Assembly (NCBI RefSeq): GCF_001557235.1
Contig: NZ_LSJI01000022.1
Span: forward strand, 17,427 to 81,426
From: Phenylobacterium sp. CCH9-H3
Lineage (GTDB): Bacteria; Pseudomonadota; Alphaproteobacteria; Caulobacterales; Caulobacteraceae
DNA: 64,000 nt
Direction: 5' to 3'
Under the pieces are notes generated by a model. That model had not been told where the DNA came from. It saw only the letters and a list, made by a program, of their open reading frames with translations, and searched no databases. The stretch's first letter is position 1. Each line of letters begins with the position of its first letter. Below are positions 17,631-25,936 of this stretch, piece after piece. The position numbers and the translations under genes were made by a program.

Positions 17631-18293
17631 ATGGCCGAGCGGGACGACGACGACACGCCCGAAACCCGCATGGCGCGCCTGCTGCTGGCGCTGCGTTCGC
17701 AGGGCGTGACCGACGCCAAGGTCCTGTCCGCCATCGAAACCACGCCGCGGCCCCTCTTCACGCAGGAGCTCTTCAAGGAGCGGGCGTTCGAGGATTCGGC
17801 CCTGCCGATCGCCTGCGGCCAGACCATCAGCCAGCCGTTCATCGTGGGGCTGATGACCCAGGCGTTGAAGGTGGACCGGCGCGATCGGGTGCTGGAGATC
17901 GGCACCGGCAGCGGCTACCAGACCACGATCCTCTCCAAGCTGGCGCGGCTGGTCTACACGGTCGAGCGCTATCGCACCTTGATGCGCGAGGCCGAAGCCC
18001 GCTTCAAGGCGCTGGGGCTGACGAACGTCATCACCCGGTTCGGCGACGGCGGGGAAGGGTGGCCGGAGCAGGCGCCTTTTGACCGCATTATGGTCACAGC
18101 CGCGGCGCCGGGAGAGCCCAAGGCTCTGCTTTCGCAGCTGAAACCGACCGGCATCCTCGTGGCGCCGATCGGCAAGGGGCCGGTCCAGGTCCTGCGTCGG
18201 TACACCGGCGACGGGCAGGGGGGCTTCCAGGTCGAGGACCTGATCGACGTCCGCTTCGTCCCGTTGCTGGACGGCGTGGCGAAGGAACTCTGA
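17631..18293 (+). CDS. pcm: Protein-L-isoaspartate O-methyltransferase
   Basis: Repairs isoaspartyl residues by SAM-dependent methylation. 220 residues from the ATG at 17631; a TTG six bases earlier overlapping the surE stop is an alternative. Motifs: ALPIACGQTISQPFIVG (substrate loop with the Thr/Ser-Gln-Pro sequence), VLEIGTGSGYQTTIL (SAM motif I), ITRFGDGGEGW and FDRIMVTAAAP. Distal gene of the tat-serS-surE-pcm string. Confidence 0.93.
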   Translation: MAERDDDDTPETRMARLLLALRSQGVTDAKVLSAIETTPRPLFTQELFKERAFEDSALPIACGQTISQPFIVGLMTQALKVDRRDRVLEIGTGSGYQTTILSKLARLVYTVERYRTLMREAEARFKALGLTNVITRFGDGGEGWPEQAPFDRIMVTAAAPGEPKALLSQLKPTGILVAPIGKGPVQVLRRYTGDGQGGFQVEDLIDVRFVPLLDGVAKEL

Positions 18294-18365
18294 CCTTTTC
18301 GTGTTGCGAGGCTTTTGCGGGTTGGCGGGGGCGCCGGCTCGTCGCCATCATCCCACCTCACGCCC

Positions 18366-18382
18366 CGAATGATTCTTATTCG
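18366..18382. promoter_or_regulatory. Inverted repeat with a GANTC site upstream of dipM
   Basis: CGAAT-GATTCTT-ATTCG (5-bp arms, 7-nt spacer), ending 19 nt before the dipM ATG. The spacer contains GATTC, a CcrM methylation sequence in Caulobacterales. Its function is not shown. Confidence 0.3.
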
Positions 18383-18401
18383 AGCTACCTCCGGAGCGGC
18401 G

Positions 18402-20228
18402 ATGACGCATCTCATCCAACGAACGGCCCTGATCCTGCTCGCGGGAACCGCGCTCACTGCCTGCGGCACGCCGCGCTACGCCGTGAACGCGCCCGTGATC
18501 CAGGTTCCGCCGCCGGCTGCCCCGGTCGCCGCGCCGCCGCCACAGCTGGCCGCGGCGGAGGATGCGCCGGTGGAGGTCGCGCGCCCGACCCCCAAGGTGG
18601 AATCGCGCGAACTCGCGCCGTTGCCGGCCGCGCCGAGGCCGGCGTTGGCTGAGGCGGCCCCGGCGCCGCGCGTGCTGGCTGTGGCCCCGCCGGCCGAGGA
18701 CGCCGCGGCCCGCGTCCGCTCGTCCGCCCAGGCGACCTACACGGTGAAGTCCGGGGATACCCTTGCGGCTATCGCCGACCGCCTCGACACCACCGTGGCG
18801 GATCTTGCCGAGGCCAATGGCCTGAAGTCGCCCTACCGCCTGCGCCCGGGGCAGGTGCTCAAGAATCCGAAGGCCCCGAAGGCGGCCGCCGCGAAGAGCT
18901 CGAAGGCTTCGTCCTCCGGCGCCGGGACCTACACCATCCGCTCGGGCGACACACTCTATGGCATCGCTCAACGCCACGGAACCACGGTGGCGGCCCTGCG
19001 CGAGGCCAACGGCCTCGGCGCCAGCTCGGCGATCATCCCCGGCCGCAAGCTGAAGCTCCCCGGTGGCGAGGCTGAAGCTGCGGAGGATGAACCGCCGCCC
19101 GAGCGCCCGCAGCCGCGCCCGCGCCGCGCCCAGGCCGAGCCGCCGCCCGCCGAGGTCGTCGAGCTGGAGGGACGGACGGTCACCAGCCGCGAGGTCACCG
19201 GCCGAGTGGTCGAGATCTCGATCCCGGGCAAGTCCTACAAGGTGAAGTCGGGCGACAACCTGGAGCGGATCGCCGCGCGCCTGGACAGCGACGTCGCCGA
19301 GCTGGCCAAGATCAACAAGCTGAAGAAGCCCTACCGGATCCAGCCGGGGCAAACGATCCGCGGCCCAGGCAGCACAGCCAAGGCCTATGTCGTTGGCCGT
19401 GGCGACACCCTATCGGAGATCGCGCGCCGCTTCAGCGTGACCGAGGCGGAGCTTCGCAGCGCCAACGGGCTTCGCCGCGGCGCCAGCGTCGCGCCCGGCC
19501 GCCGCATCCGCCTTCCGGCGGGCTACCGGGACCGCGGACCGCTGGTGACCACGACGACGCGGCCGCCGGAGCGCACCGAGCCCACGCCGGAGCCGACGCC
19601 CGCCCTGCCGTCCAGCCCGCGCCCCTATGAGGGCGCCGCGCGGCCGCCCTCGTCGTTCGACACGCCGCCGCCCGTCGGCCAGACCTTGCCGCCGCCGCGC
19701 TCGGCGCCGCGGCCGCCGACCGTGGTCATGCCCGACCAGCCGCAGCCCTATCGCCCGCCGCCCGGCGGCGTGCCGGGCGCGCCCGTGGCCAGCCCGCCGG
19801 TCTCCGACGCCCAGATCAGCCAGATGGGCCGCGGCCTGTTCGCCTGGCCACTGCAGGGGCAGGTTCTGTCCGGCTTCGGCAGCCGCGGCGGCGGCGTGCG
19901 CAACGACGGCCTGAACATCCGCGCCAGCACCGGCGACCCCGTTCGCGCCGCGGCGGCCGGCGACGTGGTCTATGCCGGCGACCAGGTGCCGGGCTTCGGC
20001 AACCTGGTGCTGATCAAGCACGCCGACGGCTGGGTCACCGCCTACGGCCACCTCAGCCGGGTCGAGGTGCGGATGCAGCAGAAGGTGGAGCAGGGGCAGC
20101 AGATCGGCCTGGCGGGTTCGTCCGGCGGCGTCTCCGAGCCGCAGCTCCACTTCGAGATCCGCTATGCGCCGACCCCGCAGGAGCGGGCGCGCCCGGTCGA
20201 CCCGACGCTGGTCCTGCCGCCGCGCTGA
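18402..20228 (+). CDS. dipM: DipM-like LysM/LytM cell-division lipoprotein
   Basis: 608 residues, close to the 609 I recall for Caulobacter DipM. The ATG at 18402 gives a lipobox signal (LLAGTALTAC). Four LysM domains in two pairs (starting at TYTVKSGDT, TYTIRSGDT, YKVKSGDN and YVVGRGDT) bind peptidoglycan, followed by a Pro-rich linker and a C-terminal LytM/M23 domain. The zinc site is degenerate: NDGLNIRA replaces H-x-G-x-D and QLHFEIR lacks the first His of HxH. It should therefore not cut peptidoglycan itself but activate amidases, as known for DipM, EnvC and NlpD. DipM proper of C. crescentus is the best match; NlpD is the generic alternative. A Cys lipid anchor is predicted. Confidence 0.82.
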   Translation: MTHLIQRTALILLAGTALTACGTPRYAVNAPVIQVPPPAAPVAAPPPQLAAAEDAPVEVARPTPKVESRELAPLPAAPRPALAEAAPAPRVLAVAPPAEDAAARVRSSAQATYTVKSGDTLAAIADRLDTTVADLAEANGLKSPYRLRPGQVLKNPKAPKAAAAKSSKASSSGAGTYTIRSGDTLYGIAQRHGTTVAALREANGLGASSAIIPGRKLKLPGGEAEAAEDEPPPERPQPRPRRAQAEPPPAEVVELEGRTVTSREVTGRVVEISIPGKSYKVKSGDNLERIAARLDSDVAELAKINKLKKPYRIQPGQTIRGPGSTAKAYVVGRGDTLSEIARRFSVTEAELRSANGLRRGASVAPGRRIRLPAGYRDRGPLVTTTTRPPERTEPTPEPTPALPSSPRPYEGAARPPSSFDTPPPVGQTLPPPRSAPRPPTVVMPDQPQPYRPPPGGVPGAPVASPPVSDAQISQMGRGLFAWPLQGQVLSGFGSRGGGVRNDGLNIRASTGDPVRAAAAGDVVYAGDQVPGFGNLVLIKHADGWVTAYGHLSRVEVRMQQKVEQGQQIGLAGSSGGVSEPQLHFEIRYAPTPQERARPVDPTLVLPPR

Positions 20229-20234
20229 CCCGCC

Positions 20235-21074
20235 TCAGAGCGGGAGCGGCTTGCCCAGCTCGCCGGCCAGGTCGCGGATGAACTGCCACGCGACCCGGCC
20301 GGAGCGCGAGCCGCGGAGCTGCGCCCACTGCAGGGCGCGGCGCTCCAGGTCGGGGACCGTCAGGTCGAACTGCCGGGCGTAGGCGGTCACGGCCGCCAGG
20401 TAGGTCGGCTGGTCCATCGGCGGGAAGCCCACCCAGAGGCCGAAGCGGTCGGAGACGCTGACTTCCTCCTCGGCGTCCTCGGCGGCTGACACGAGGCCTC
20501 GGTCCTCCTGGTGGCCGCGCGGCATCAGGTGGCGGCGGTTGGACGTGGCCACGAACAGCACATTGGCCGGCGGTCCCGAGACGCCGCCCTCCAGCGCCGA
20601 CTTCAGCGCCTTGGCCGCCGCAGCGCCTTCCTCGAACGAGAGGTCGTCACAAAGGACCACGAAGCGCTCGGGCCGCGTCCGCAGGGTATCGAAGAGCGCG
20701 GGCAGGGCGGTGACCTCGTCACGGTCCACTTCCACCAGCTTCAACGCGGCGTTCCCCGCCGCGACGGCCATGAAGGCGGCCTTGGCCAGGGAGCTCTTGC
20801 CCGTGCCCCGCACGCCCCACAGCAGGGCGTGGTTGTAGGGCAGCCCGGCGGCGAAGCGCTCCAGGTTCTCCAGGAAGCGGGTCTTCTGCCGGTCGACGCC
20901 CACCAGGCTTTCCAGCGCCAGCGGATAGTCGGGCGCCGGATGAAAGGCCCCCGTCTGCGGATCGTGCCGGAAGAGCCGCGCGCCCTCGAATCCGGCCGCA
21001 TCCGCGGCCGGCGGCGCCAGCCTCTCCAGGGCCTCGGCGATGCGGGTGAGCAGGGGCGTGAGGTCGCGGTCCAT
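20235..21074 (-). CDS. DUF815-family P-loop ATPase
   Basis: 279 residues from the ATG at 21074; the frame stays open for another 44 codons, but those cover the yajC promoter region and lack family sequence. AAA+-like fold: Walker A GVRGTGKSS (residues 87-95), Walker B VVLCDDLSF (139-147), and a sensor-like VLFVATSNRRHLMPRG. The preceding LVGVDRQKTRFLENLERFAAG is the DUF815 signature. The cellular role is unknown. It converges on dipM with 6 bp between stops and diverges from yajC. Confidence 0.85.
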   Translation of the reverse strand: MDRDLTPLLTRIAEALERLAPPAADAAGFEGARLFRHDPQTGAFHPAPDYPLALESLVGVDRQKTRFLENLERFAAGLPYNHALLWGVRGTGKSSLAKAAFMAVAAGNAALKLVEVDRDEVTALPALFDTLRTRPERFVVLCDDLSFEEGAAAAKALKSALEGGVSGPPANVLFVATSNRRHLMPRGHQEDRGLVSAAEDAEEEVSVSDRFGLWVGFPPMDQPTYLAAVTAYARQFDLTVPDLERRALQWAQLRGSRSGRVAWQFIRDLAGELGKPLPL

Positions 21075-21195
21075 AGGGCGCAGGCCATACACGTGGGCGT
21101 TCCATTGCAAAAGCGGGCCTGTCCGCATAGCTTCCGCCGACTTTGGCGGGCCCCCATATGGGAGAGCGCTCGCCTGCGCATTTTTCGGAGAGGCT

Positions 21196-21546
21196 ATGTT
21201 CGCCACCCCTGCCTACGCCCAAGCCGCCGGCGGCGCCGCTGCGGGCGGCCCCGAGGCCATGCTGCTGCAGTTCCTGCCGCTCATCGCCCTGGTCGTGCTG
21301 TTCTACTTCCTGATGATCCGGCCGCAGCAGCGTCGGATGAAGCAGCACCAGGCCATGCTCGGCGCCCTGAAGCGCGGCGACACCGTGGTGCTGTCCTCGG
21401 GCATGATCGGCAAGATCGTGCGGGTGGAAGACAAGGAAGTCGGCGTCGAGATCGCCACCGGCGTCACCGTGAAGGTGGTGAAGGGCATGATTTCCGACGT
21501 CCGGGCCCGCGGCGAGCCCGCGCCGGCCAACGACTCCAAGGCCTAA
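21196..21546 (+). CDS. yajC: Preprotein translocase accessory subunit YajC
   Basis: 116 residues with the ATG at 21196 after CGGAGAGG. One membrane helix (LLQFLPLIALVVLFYFLMI) followed by RPQQRRMKQHQAML and the small beta domain (LKRGDTVVLSSGMIGKIVRV). YajC associates with SecDF and YidC at the translocon. First gene of yajC-secD-secF, 18 bp before secD. The frame opens earlier (21040), but that stretch is the divergent promoter region. Confidence 0.93.
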   Translation: MFATPAYAQAAGGAAAGGPEAMLLQFLPLIALVVLFYFLMIRPQQRRMKQHQAMLGALKRGDTVVLSSGMIGKIVRVEDKEVGVEIATGVTVKVVKGMISDVRARGEPAPANDSKA

Positions 21547-21564
21547 GAAAGTAGACGCCTTCCG

Positions 21565-23166
21565 ATGCTGACCCTCTCGCGCTGGAAGGTCCTGCTGGTC
21601 GTCCTGTCGGTGGTGTTCGGGGCGCTCTTCGCGTTGCCCAACGCGCTGCCCCAGGATGTCCGGGACGGACTGCCGGCCTTCATGCCGAAGAAGACCCTGA
21701 ACCTCGGGCTCGACCTGCAGGGCGGGTCGTACCTGTTGCTTGAGGTCGATACGAACGCGCTGCGTTCCGAACGCCTCACCAACATGATGGAGGACGTCCG
21801 GACTCAGCTTCGCGAGGAGCAGATCCAGTTCACCGACCTTGCGGTGGTGAACGGCGTCGTCGTCGTCCGGATCACGGACGCCGCCCAGGTCGGCGCGGCG
21901 ACCAAGCTGCTGCGCGAGAACATCGGCACGGTGCTGCAGGGCGTCGTCGGCGGCCGGGACGTCCGCGTCACCGCCGAGGCGGACCAGCGCCTGCGGCTCG
22001 AGTTCGTGCCGGAGGCCTTCGAGGCCGAGGCGGCGCGCGCGGTGGAACAGTCCCAGGAGATCATCCGCCGCCGGATCGACGAGCTGGGCACCCGCGAGCC
22101 CAGCATCACGCGCCAGGGCACGAACCGCATCGTCGTGGCCGCCCCGGGCGAAAGCGACCCCGAGAAGTTGAAGGCGATCCTCGGCCAGACGGCCAAGCTC
22201 ACCTTCCAGATGGTCGACGAGACGGCGGACCTCGCCCAGGCCCAGCAGGGCCGCGTCCCGCCGGGGTCCGTCCTCCTGCCCGGCGACGACATCCAGCCCG
22301 CCTATGTGGTCAAGCGCCGCGCCCTGGTGACCGGCGAGATGCTGACCGACGCCCAGGCGGGCTTCGATCCGCAGACCGGGCGTCCTGTGGTGAACTTCCG
22401 CTTCAATGGCCAGGGCGCCCGGCGTTTCGCCGACGCCACGTCGCAGAACGTGAACAAGCGGTTCGCCATCGTCCTCGACGACAAGGTGATCTCGGCCCCG
22501 AGCATCAACGAGCCGATCACGGGCGGTTCGGGCCAGATCAGCGGCAACTTCACCGCCGAGAGCGCCAACAACCTCGCTATCCTGCTCCGCGCGGGCGCGC
22601 TGCCGACGCGGCTCAACGTCGAAGAGCAGCGTACCGTGGGCGCCGAGCTCGGCGCCGACGCCATCGAGGCCGGCAAGGTCTCCACGGTCGTCGGCTTCGT
22701 GGCGATCCTGGTCTTCATGCTGCTCGCCTACGGCCTGCTCTTCGGCGGGATCTCCGTGGTGGCGCTGCTGGTGAACGGCCTGCTGATCATCGCCGCCATG
22801 AGCGTGACCCAGGCCACGCTGACCCTGCCGGGCATCGCGGGCCTGATCCTGACCCTGGCCGTGGCCGTGGATGCGAACGTGTTGATCTACGAGCGCATGC
22901 GCGACGAGGTTCGGGCCGGCCGTAACGTGGTGACCGCCATGGACGCCGGCTTTTCCCGCGCCATGAGCACCATCATCGACGCCAACCTGACGACGCTCCT
23001 CGCGGCTCTGATGATGTTCCAGTTCGGGGCCGGGCCGGTGAAGGGCTTTGCCTGGACCCTCTCGATCGGCGTGATCACCTCGGTGTTCTCCGCCGTCCTC
23101 ATAACCCAGGTTCTTCTGGCCTGGTGGTTCCGCGCCACCCGCCCGAAGACCCTGCCGATCGCTTAA
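21565..23166 (+). CDS. secD: Protein translocase subunit SecD
   Basis: 533 residues. N-terminal membrane helix, then the D1 motif LGLDLQGGSYLLLEVD, the large periplasmic P1 domain (about residues 50-350), and five C-terminal helices including VGFVAILVFMLLAYGLLFGG and LTLAVAVDANVLIYERMRDE, which carries the conserved acidic residue of the proton path. SecD with SecF pulls exported proteins across using the proton motive force. Neighbouring yajC and secF confirm the assignment. Confidence 0.95.
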   Translation: MLTLSRWKVLLVVLSVVFGALFALPNALPQDVRDGLPAFMPKKTLNLGLDLQGGSYLLLEVDTNALRSERLTNMMEDVRTQLREEQIQFTDLAVVNGVVVVRITDAAQVGAATKLLRENIGTVLQGVVGGRDVRVTAEADQRLRLEFVPEAFEAEAARAVEQSQEIIRRRIDELGTREPSITRQGTNRIVVAAPGESDPEKLKAILGQTAKLTFQMVDETADLAQAQQGRVPPGSVLLPGDDIQPAYVVKRRALVTGEMLTDAQAGFDPQTGRPVVNFRFNGQGARRFADATSQNVNKRFAIVLDDKVISAPSINEPITGGSGQISGNFTAESANNLAILLRAGALPTRLNVEEQRTVGAELGADAIEAGKVSTVVGFVAILVFMLLAYGLLFGGISVVALLVNGLLIIAAMSVTQATLTLPGIAGLILTLAVAVDANVLIYERMRDEVRAGRNVVTAMDAGFSRAMSTIIDANLTTLLAALMMFQFGAGPVKGFAWTLSIGVITSVFSAVLITQVLLAWWFRATRPKTLPIA

Positions 23167-23181
23167 GGGGAGGCCCGCGCC

Positions 23182-24144
23182 ATGTGGCCCCTGATCAAGA
23201 CGCTTCCCGTCAAGACGAACTTCGAGTTCGTCCGCTTCGCGCGGCTGGCCGCCGTGATCTCCATCATCGCCGTGATCGCGTCGCTGGCGAAGGCGATGAT
23301 CCCGTTCGAGCCGCCCTGCGGCGGCCTGAACTGCGGCATCGACTTCAAGGGCGGGACGATCCTGGAGCTGACCACCGGCGCGAAGCCGGTCGATCTCCCG
23401 GTCGCCCGCGCGACCCTCGAGCGGATGGATCTGGGCGATGTCCAGGTCCAGACCTTCGGCGCGCCCAACGAGGCCGTGGTCCGCTTTCAGACGCCCGACA
23501 ACGTCAGCCCGGCCCAGACGGTGGATCGCGTGAAGGCGGCGCTCGCCACAGCGCTCGGCGAGGTCACCTTCAAGCGAACAGACGTCGTCGGCCCCAAGGT
23601 CTCGGGGGAGCTGTTCCAGAGCGGCCTGCTGGCCCTTCTGCTCTCGATCGGGCTGATGCTGGTCTACATCTGGTTCCGGTTCGAGCTGCAGTTCGGCATC
23701 GGCGCCGTGGTCGCCCTGTTCCACGACGTGTTCCTGACCTTCGGGGTGCTGGCGTTCGGCGGGCTGGAGTTCAGCCTCACGACCGTGGCGGCGATCCTGA
23801 CGGTCATCGGCTACTCGATGAACGACACCGTCGTGGTGTTCGACCGCCTTCGCGAGAACCTGCGCAAGTACAAGCGGATGCCGCTGCGCGAGGTCATCGA
23901 TCTGTCGATCAACGAGACCCTGTCGCGGACGGTGATCACCGGCCTGACGGCGCTGCTCGCCCTGGGCGGCTTGGCGATCTTCGGCGGCCCGACGCTGTTC
24001 GGCATGTCGATCGTCCTGATGTTCGGCATCGTTATCGGCACCTACTCGTCGATCTATGTGGCCGCGCCCGTGATCCTCCTGTGGGGCGTTCGGCGCGACG
24101 ACGAGCCGGCCGAGGCGCTGAAACCCGCCGTGCCGCGCCCCTGA
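23182..24144 (+). CDS. secF: Protein translocase subunit SecF
   Basis: 320 residues, 15 bp after secD. The N-terminal helix is followed by GIDFKGGTILEL (SecF D1 motif), a small periplasmic domain and five helices, with VIGYSMNDTVVVFDRLRENLR as the conserved TM4 segment containing the functional Asp. A Mth938-domain gene follows after 8 bp, an arrangement common in alphaproteobacteria. Confidence 0.95.
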   Translation: MWPLIKTLPVKTNFEFVRFARLAAVISIIAVIASLAKAMIPFEPPCGGLNCGIDFKGGTILELTTGAKPVDLPVARATLERMDLGDVQVQTFGAPNEAVVRFQTPDNVSPAQTVDRVKAALATALGEVTFKRTDVVGPKVSGELFQSGLLALLLSIGLMLVYIWFRFELQFGIGAVVALFHDVFLTFGVLAFGGLEFSLTTVAAILTVIGYSMNDTVVVFDRLRENLRKYKRMPLREVIDLSINETLSRTVITGLTALLALGGLAIFGGPTLFGMSIVLMFGIVIGTYSSIYVAAPVILLWGVRRDDEPAEALKPAVPRP

Positions 24145-24152
24145 GGCCGGAC

Positions 24153-24512
24153 GTGGCGCGCAACGCCCCCAGCATCGACGCCTATGGCGACGGCGGCTTC
24201 CGCCTCGCCGGCGCGCGGCACGACGGCTCGGTCCTGATCCTGTCGGACGAGGCGCGGAGCTGGGGCGTCGCCAGCCTGGATCAGCTTTCGCTGGAGGCGC
24301 TGCGGCCGGTGCTGGACGCCGGCGCGGCCGAGGTCGAGTTCGTCCTTCTGGGCGTCGGCGCGCGCAACGCCATGCCGCCGCGCGAGATCCGGGACGGCCT
24401 GCGGGCGGCCGGCATCGGCCTGGAGTTCATGGACACCCCGGCCGCGGCGAAGCTCTACAACCTGTTGACCGCCGAGGGTCGTCGCGTCGCCGCCGCCCTG
24501 ATCGCTGTTTGA
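24153..24512 (+). CDS. Mth938-like (DUF498) domain protein
   Basis: 119 residues, GTG start at 24153 (VARNAPSIDAYGDGGFRL). The frame is open from far upstream, but that part lies under secF in another frame. Family features: WGVASLDQLSLEAL, EFVLLGVGARNAMPP and IGLEFMDTPAAAKLYNLLTAEGR. The fold is that of human NDUFAF3 (complex I assembly) and archaeal Mth938. Bacterial members commonly follow secDF, suggesting a link to membrane-protein biogenesis. The NDUFAF6-like gene about 0.8 kb downstream makes a respiratory-assembly role attractive, but that is inference. Confidence 0.82.
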   Translation: MARNAPSIDAYGDGGFRLAGARHDGSVLILSDEARSWGVASLDQLSLEALRPVLDAGAAEVEFVLLGVGARNAMPPREIRDGLRAAGIGLEFMDTPAAAKLYNLLTAEGRRVAAALIAV

Positions 24513-24594
24513 GCCGGACGGCGCCCTCGCTTCCAGCCTGAAACGAAACGCCCTATAGCTGCGGGCAGGGCAGGGACTTAAGAGGGTTAGTTAT

Positions 24595-25209
24595 ATGGCC
24601 GGACTACTCGCCAACTTCCGAAATACCATCATCGTCAGCACGATCCTGGCGCTGATCCTGATCGGCGCCTACGCCGCCGGGCCGCAGGGAACGGGCGCCG
24701 CCTTCTGGCAGGGCGTGTTCCGCTGGCTGCACGTGTTTTTCGGCATCCTGTGGATCGGGCTGCTGTACTATTTCAACTTCGTCCAGATCCGGAAGATGCC
24801 CGACATCCCGGCGGAGCTGAAGCCGGCCGTCTCCAAGTACATCGCCCCCGAGGCGCTGTTCTGGTTCCGCTGGGCCGCTGTGGCCACGGTCGTGATGGGC
24901 CTCGCCATCGCCGGCGTGCGCGGCTACTCGGCCGAGACCCTGTCGCTGGGTCTCGCCGGCGGCTACGACCCGACGCTCGATCGCCAGTACACCCTGCTGG
25001 GCCTGGGCATGTGGCTGGGCATCATCATGATGCTCAACGTCTGGGGCATCATCTGGCCGAACCAGAAGCGCGCCCTGGGCATCGTGGAGGCCGACGCCGA
25101 CACCAAGGCCAAGGCCGCGCGGATGGCCATGCTGGGCTCGCGCACGAACCTGTTGCTGTCGATCCCGATGCTGGCCTCGATGACCATGTCGCAGACTGTC
25201 TTCGGCTAG
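24595..25209 (+). CDS. Short PuuD-like (urate oxidase N-terminal domain) membrane protein
   Basis: 204 residues with five to six membrane helices. FRWLHVFFGILWIGLLYYFN carries the histidine and W-G motif of the DUF989/Urate_ox_N family. Characterised PuuD urate hydroxylases are about twice as long and end in a cytochrome c domain with CxxCH; that domain is absent here, so urate oxidation cannot be assumed. No purine-catabolism gene is adjacent. The gene ends in a strong terminator and starts about 80 bp after the Mth938 gene. Confidence 0.72.
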   Translation: MAGLLANFRNTIIVSTILALILIGAYAAGPQGTGAAFWQGVFRWLHVFFGILWIGLLYYFNFVQIRKMPDIPAELKPAVSKYIAPEALFWFRWAAVATVVMGLAIAGVRGYSAETLSLGLAGGYDPTLDRQYTLLGLGMWLGIIMMLNVWGIIWPNQKRALGIVEADADTKAKAARMAMLGSRTNLLLSIPMLASMTMSQTVFG

Positions 25210-25229
25210 ACTGCGAGCAAGCTTTCGAG

Positions 25230-25257
25230 AAGGCCCGCCCTCGCGGCGGGCCTTTTT
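25230..25257 (+). terminator. Rho-independent terminator after the PuuD-like gene
   Basis: Perfect 10-bp stem AAGGCCCGCC / GGCGGGCCTT with loop CTCGC and a following run of T. It closes the yajC-secDF side before the phytoene-synthase-like gene, whose ATG is only 14 bp further on. Confidence 0.88.
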
Positions 25258-25270
25258 CGTTGTGAGGACC

Positions 25271-25933
25271 ATGAGCGACGATCTCGACGACCTGATCCGG
25301 CGCGTGGACCCGGACCGTTGGCTCTCCAGCCGGTTCGTGGCCGACGCCGCCCTGCGCGCGGACGTTCTCGCCATCTACGCCTACGACCACGAACTCGCCC
25401 GCGCGCCCAAGGTGGCGTCCAACCCGATCCTCGGCGAAATCCGCCTGACCTGGTGGCGCGAGATGCTGGATGAAGCCTACGAGGGCCGGCCGGTGCGGCG
25501 CCACCCGACCGCCCAGGCGCTGGCCGCAACCATCGCCCGCCGGGAGCTTCCCCGCGAGCCGCTCGAGGCGATGATCGACGCGCGCTACCGCGAGCTGGAC
25601 TCTGCGCCGATGCAGCCGAAGGAGGCCCTGGCCTGGGCGCGCGACACGGGCGGACGAGCGGCGGAACTCGCCGCCATGATCCTGGCGCCGGGCGAAGACC
25701 CCGGACCGGCGCGGGCAGGCGGGGCGGCTTGGGCCCTGGCGCGCCGGGCCGCCGAAGCGCCCGACCTGGCCGACATTTCACGGAGGACGACGGACGGCGC
25801 CCGCAAGGCCGTCCGTGCGCTCGCCGCCCAAGCCTTCCCAGCCGTCGCCCACGCGGCCATGGCGGGACGCCGACGCGGCCCGGTGTCCGACCGGCTGCGG
25901 GTGGTCTTCGCCGTCGCCCGCGGACGGATCTGA
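25271..25933 (+). CDS. Squalene/phytoene synthase-family protein, NDUFAF6-like
   Basis: 220 residues from the ATG at 25271 after GAGGA. The segment IYAYDHELARAPKVASNPILGEIRLTWWREMLDEAY aligns with the first half of trans-prenyltransferases, but the Asp-rich DxxxD motifs needed for prenyl-diphosphate chemistry are not evident. Short proteins of this kind in alphaproteobacteria resemble mitochondrial NDUFAF6, a complex I assembly factor. It is therefore unlikely to make squalene or phytoene. It converges on trmFO with 3 bp between stops. Confidence 0.72.
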   Translation: MSDDLDDLIRRVDPDRWLSSRFVADAALRADVLAIYAYDHELARAPKVASNPILGEIRLTWWREMLDEAYEGRPVRRHPTAQALAATIARRELPREPLEAMIDARYRELDSAPMQPKEALAWARDTGGRAAELAAMILAPGEDPGPARAGGAAWALARRAAEAPDLADISRRTTDGARKAVRALAAQAFPAVAHAAMAGRRRGPVSDRLRVVFAVARGRI

Positions 25934-25936
25934 CGG

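Noticed and set aside
20719-23724. 1001-codon minus-strand frame over yajC and secD
   Set aside because: Antisense to unmistakable yajC/secD; the composition (His, Gln, Asp, Gly) is typical of codon-mirror artefacts.
24595-25209. Complete urate hydroxylase (PuuD)
   Set aside because: Only the membrane domain is present; the cytochrome c part is missing and no purine genes are nearby.
25271-25933. Phytoene or squalene synthase as part of a carotenoid or hopanoid pathway
   Set aside because: Too short, without the Asp-rich motifs, and no pathway genes lie nearby.
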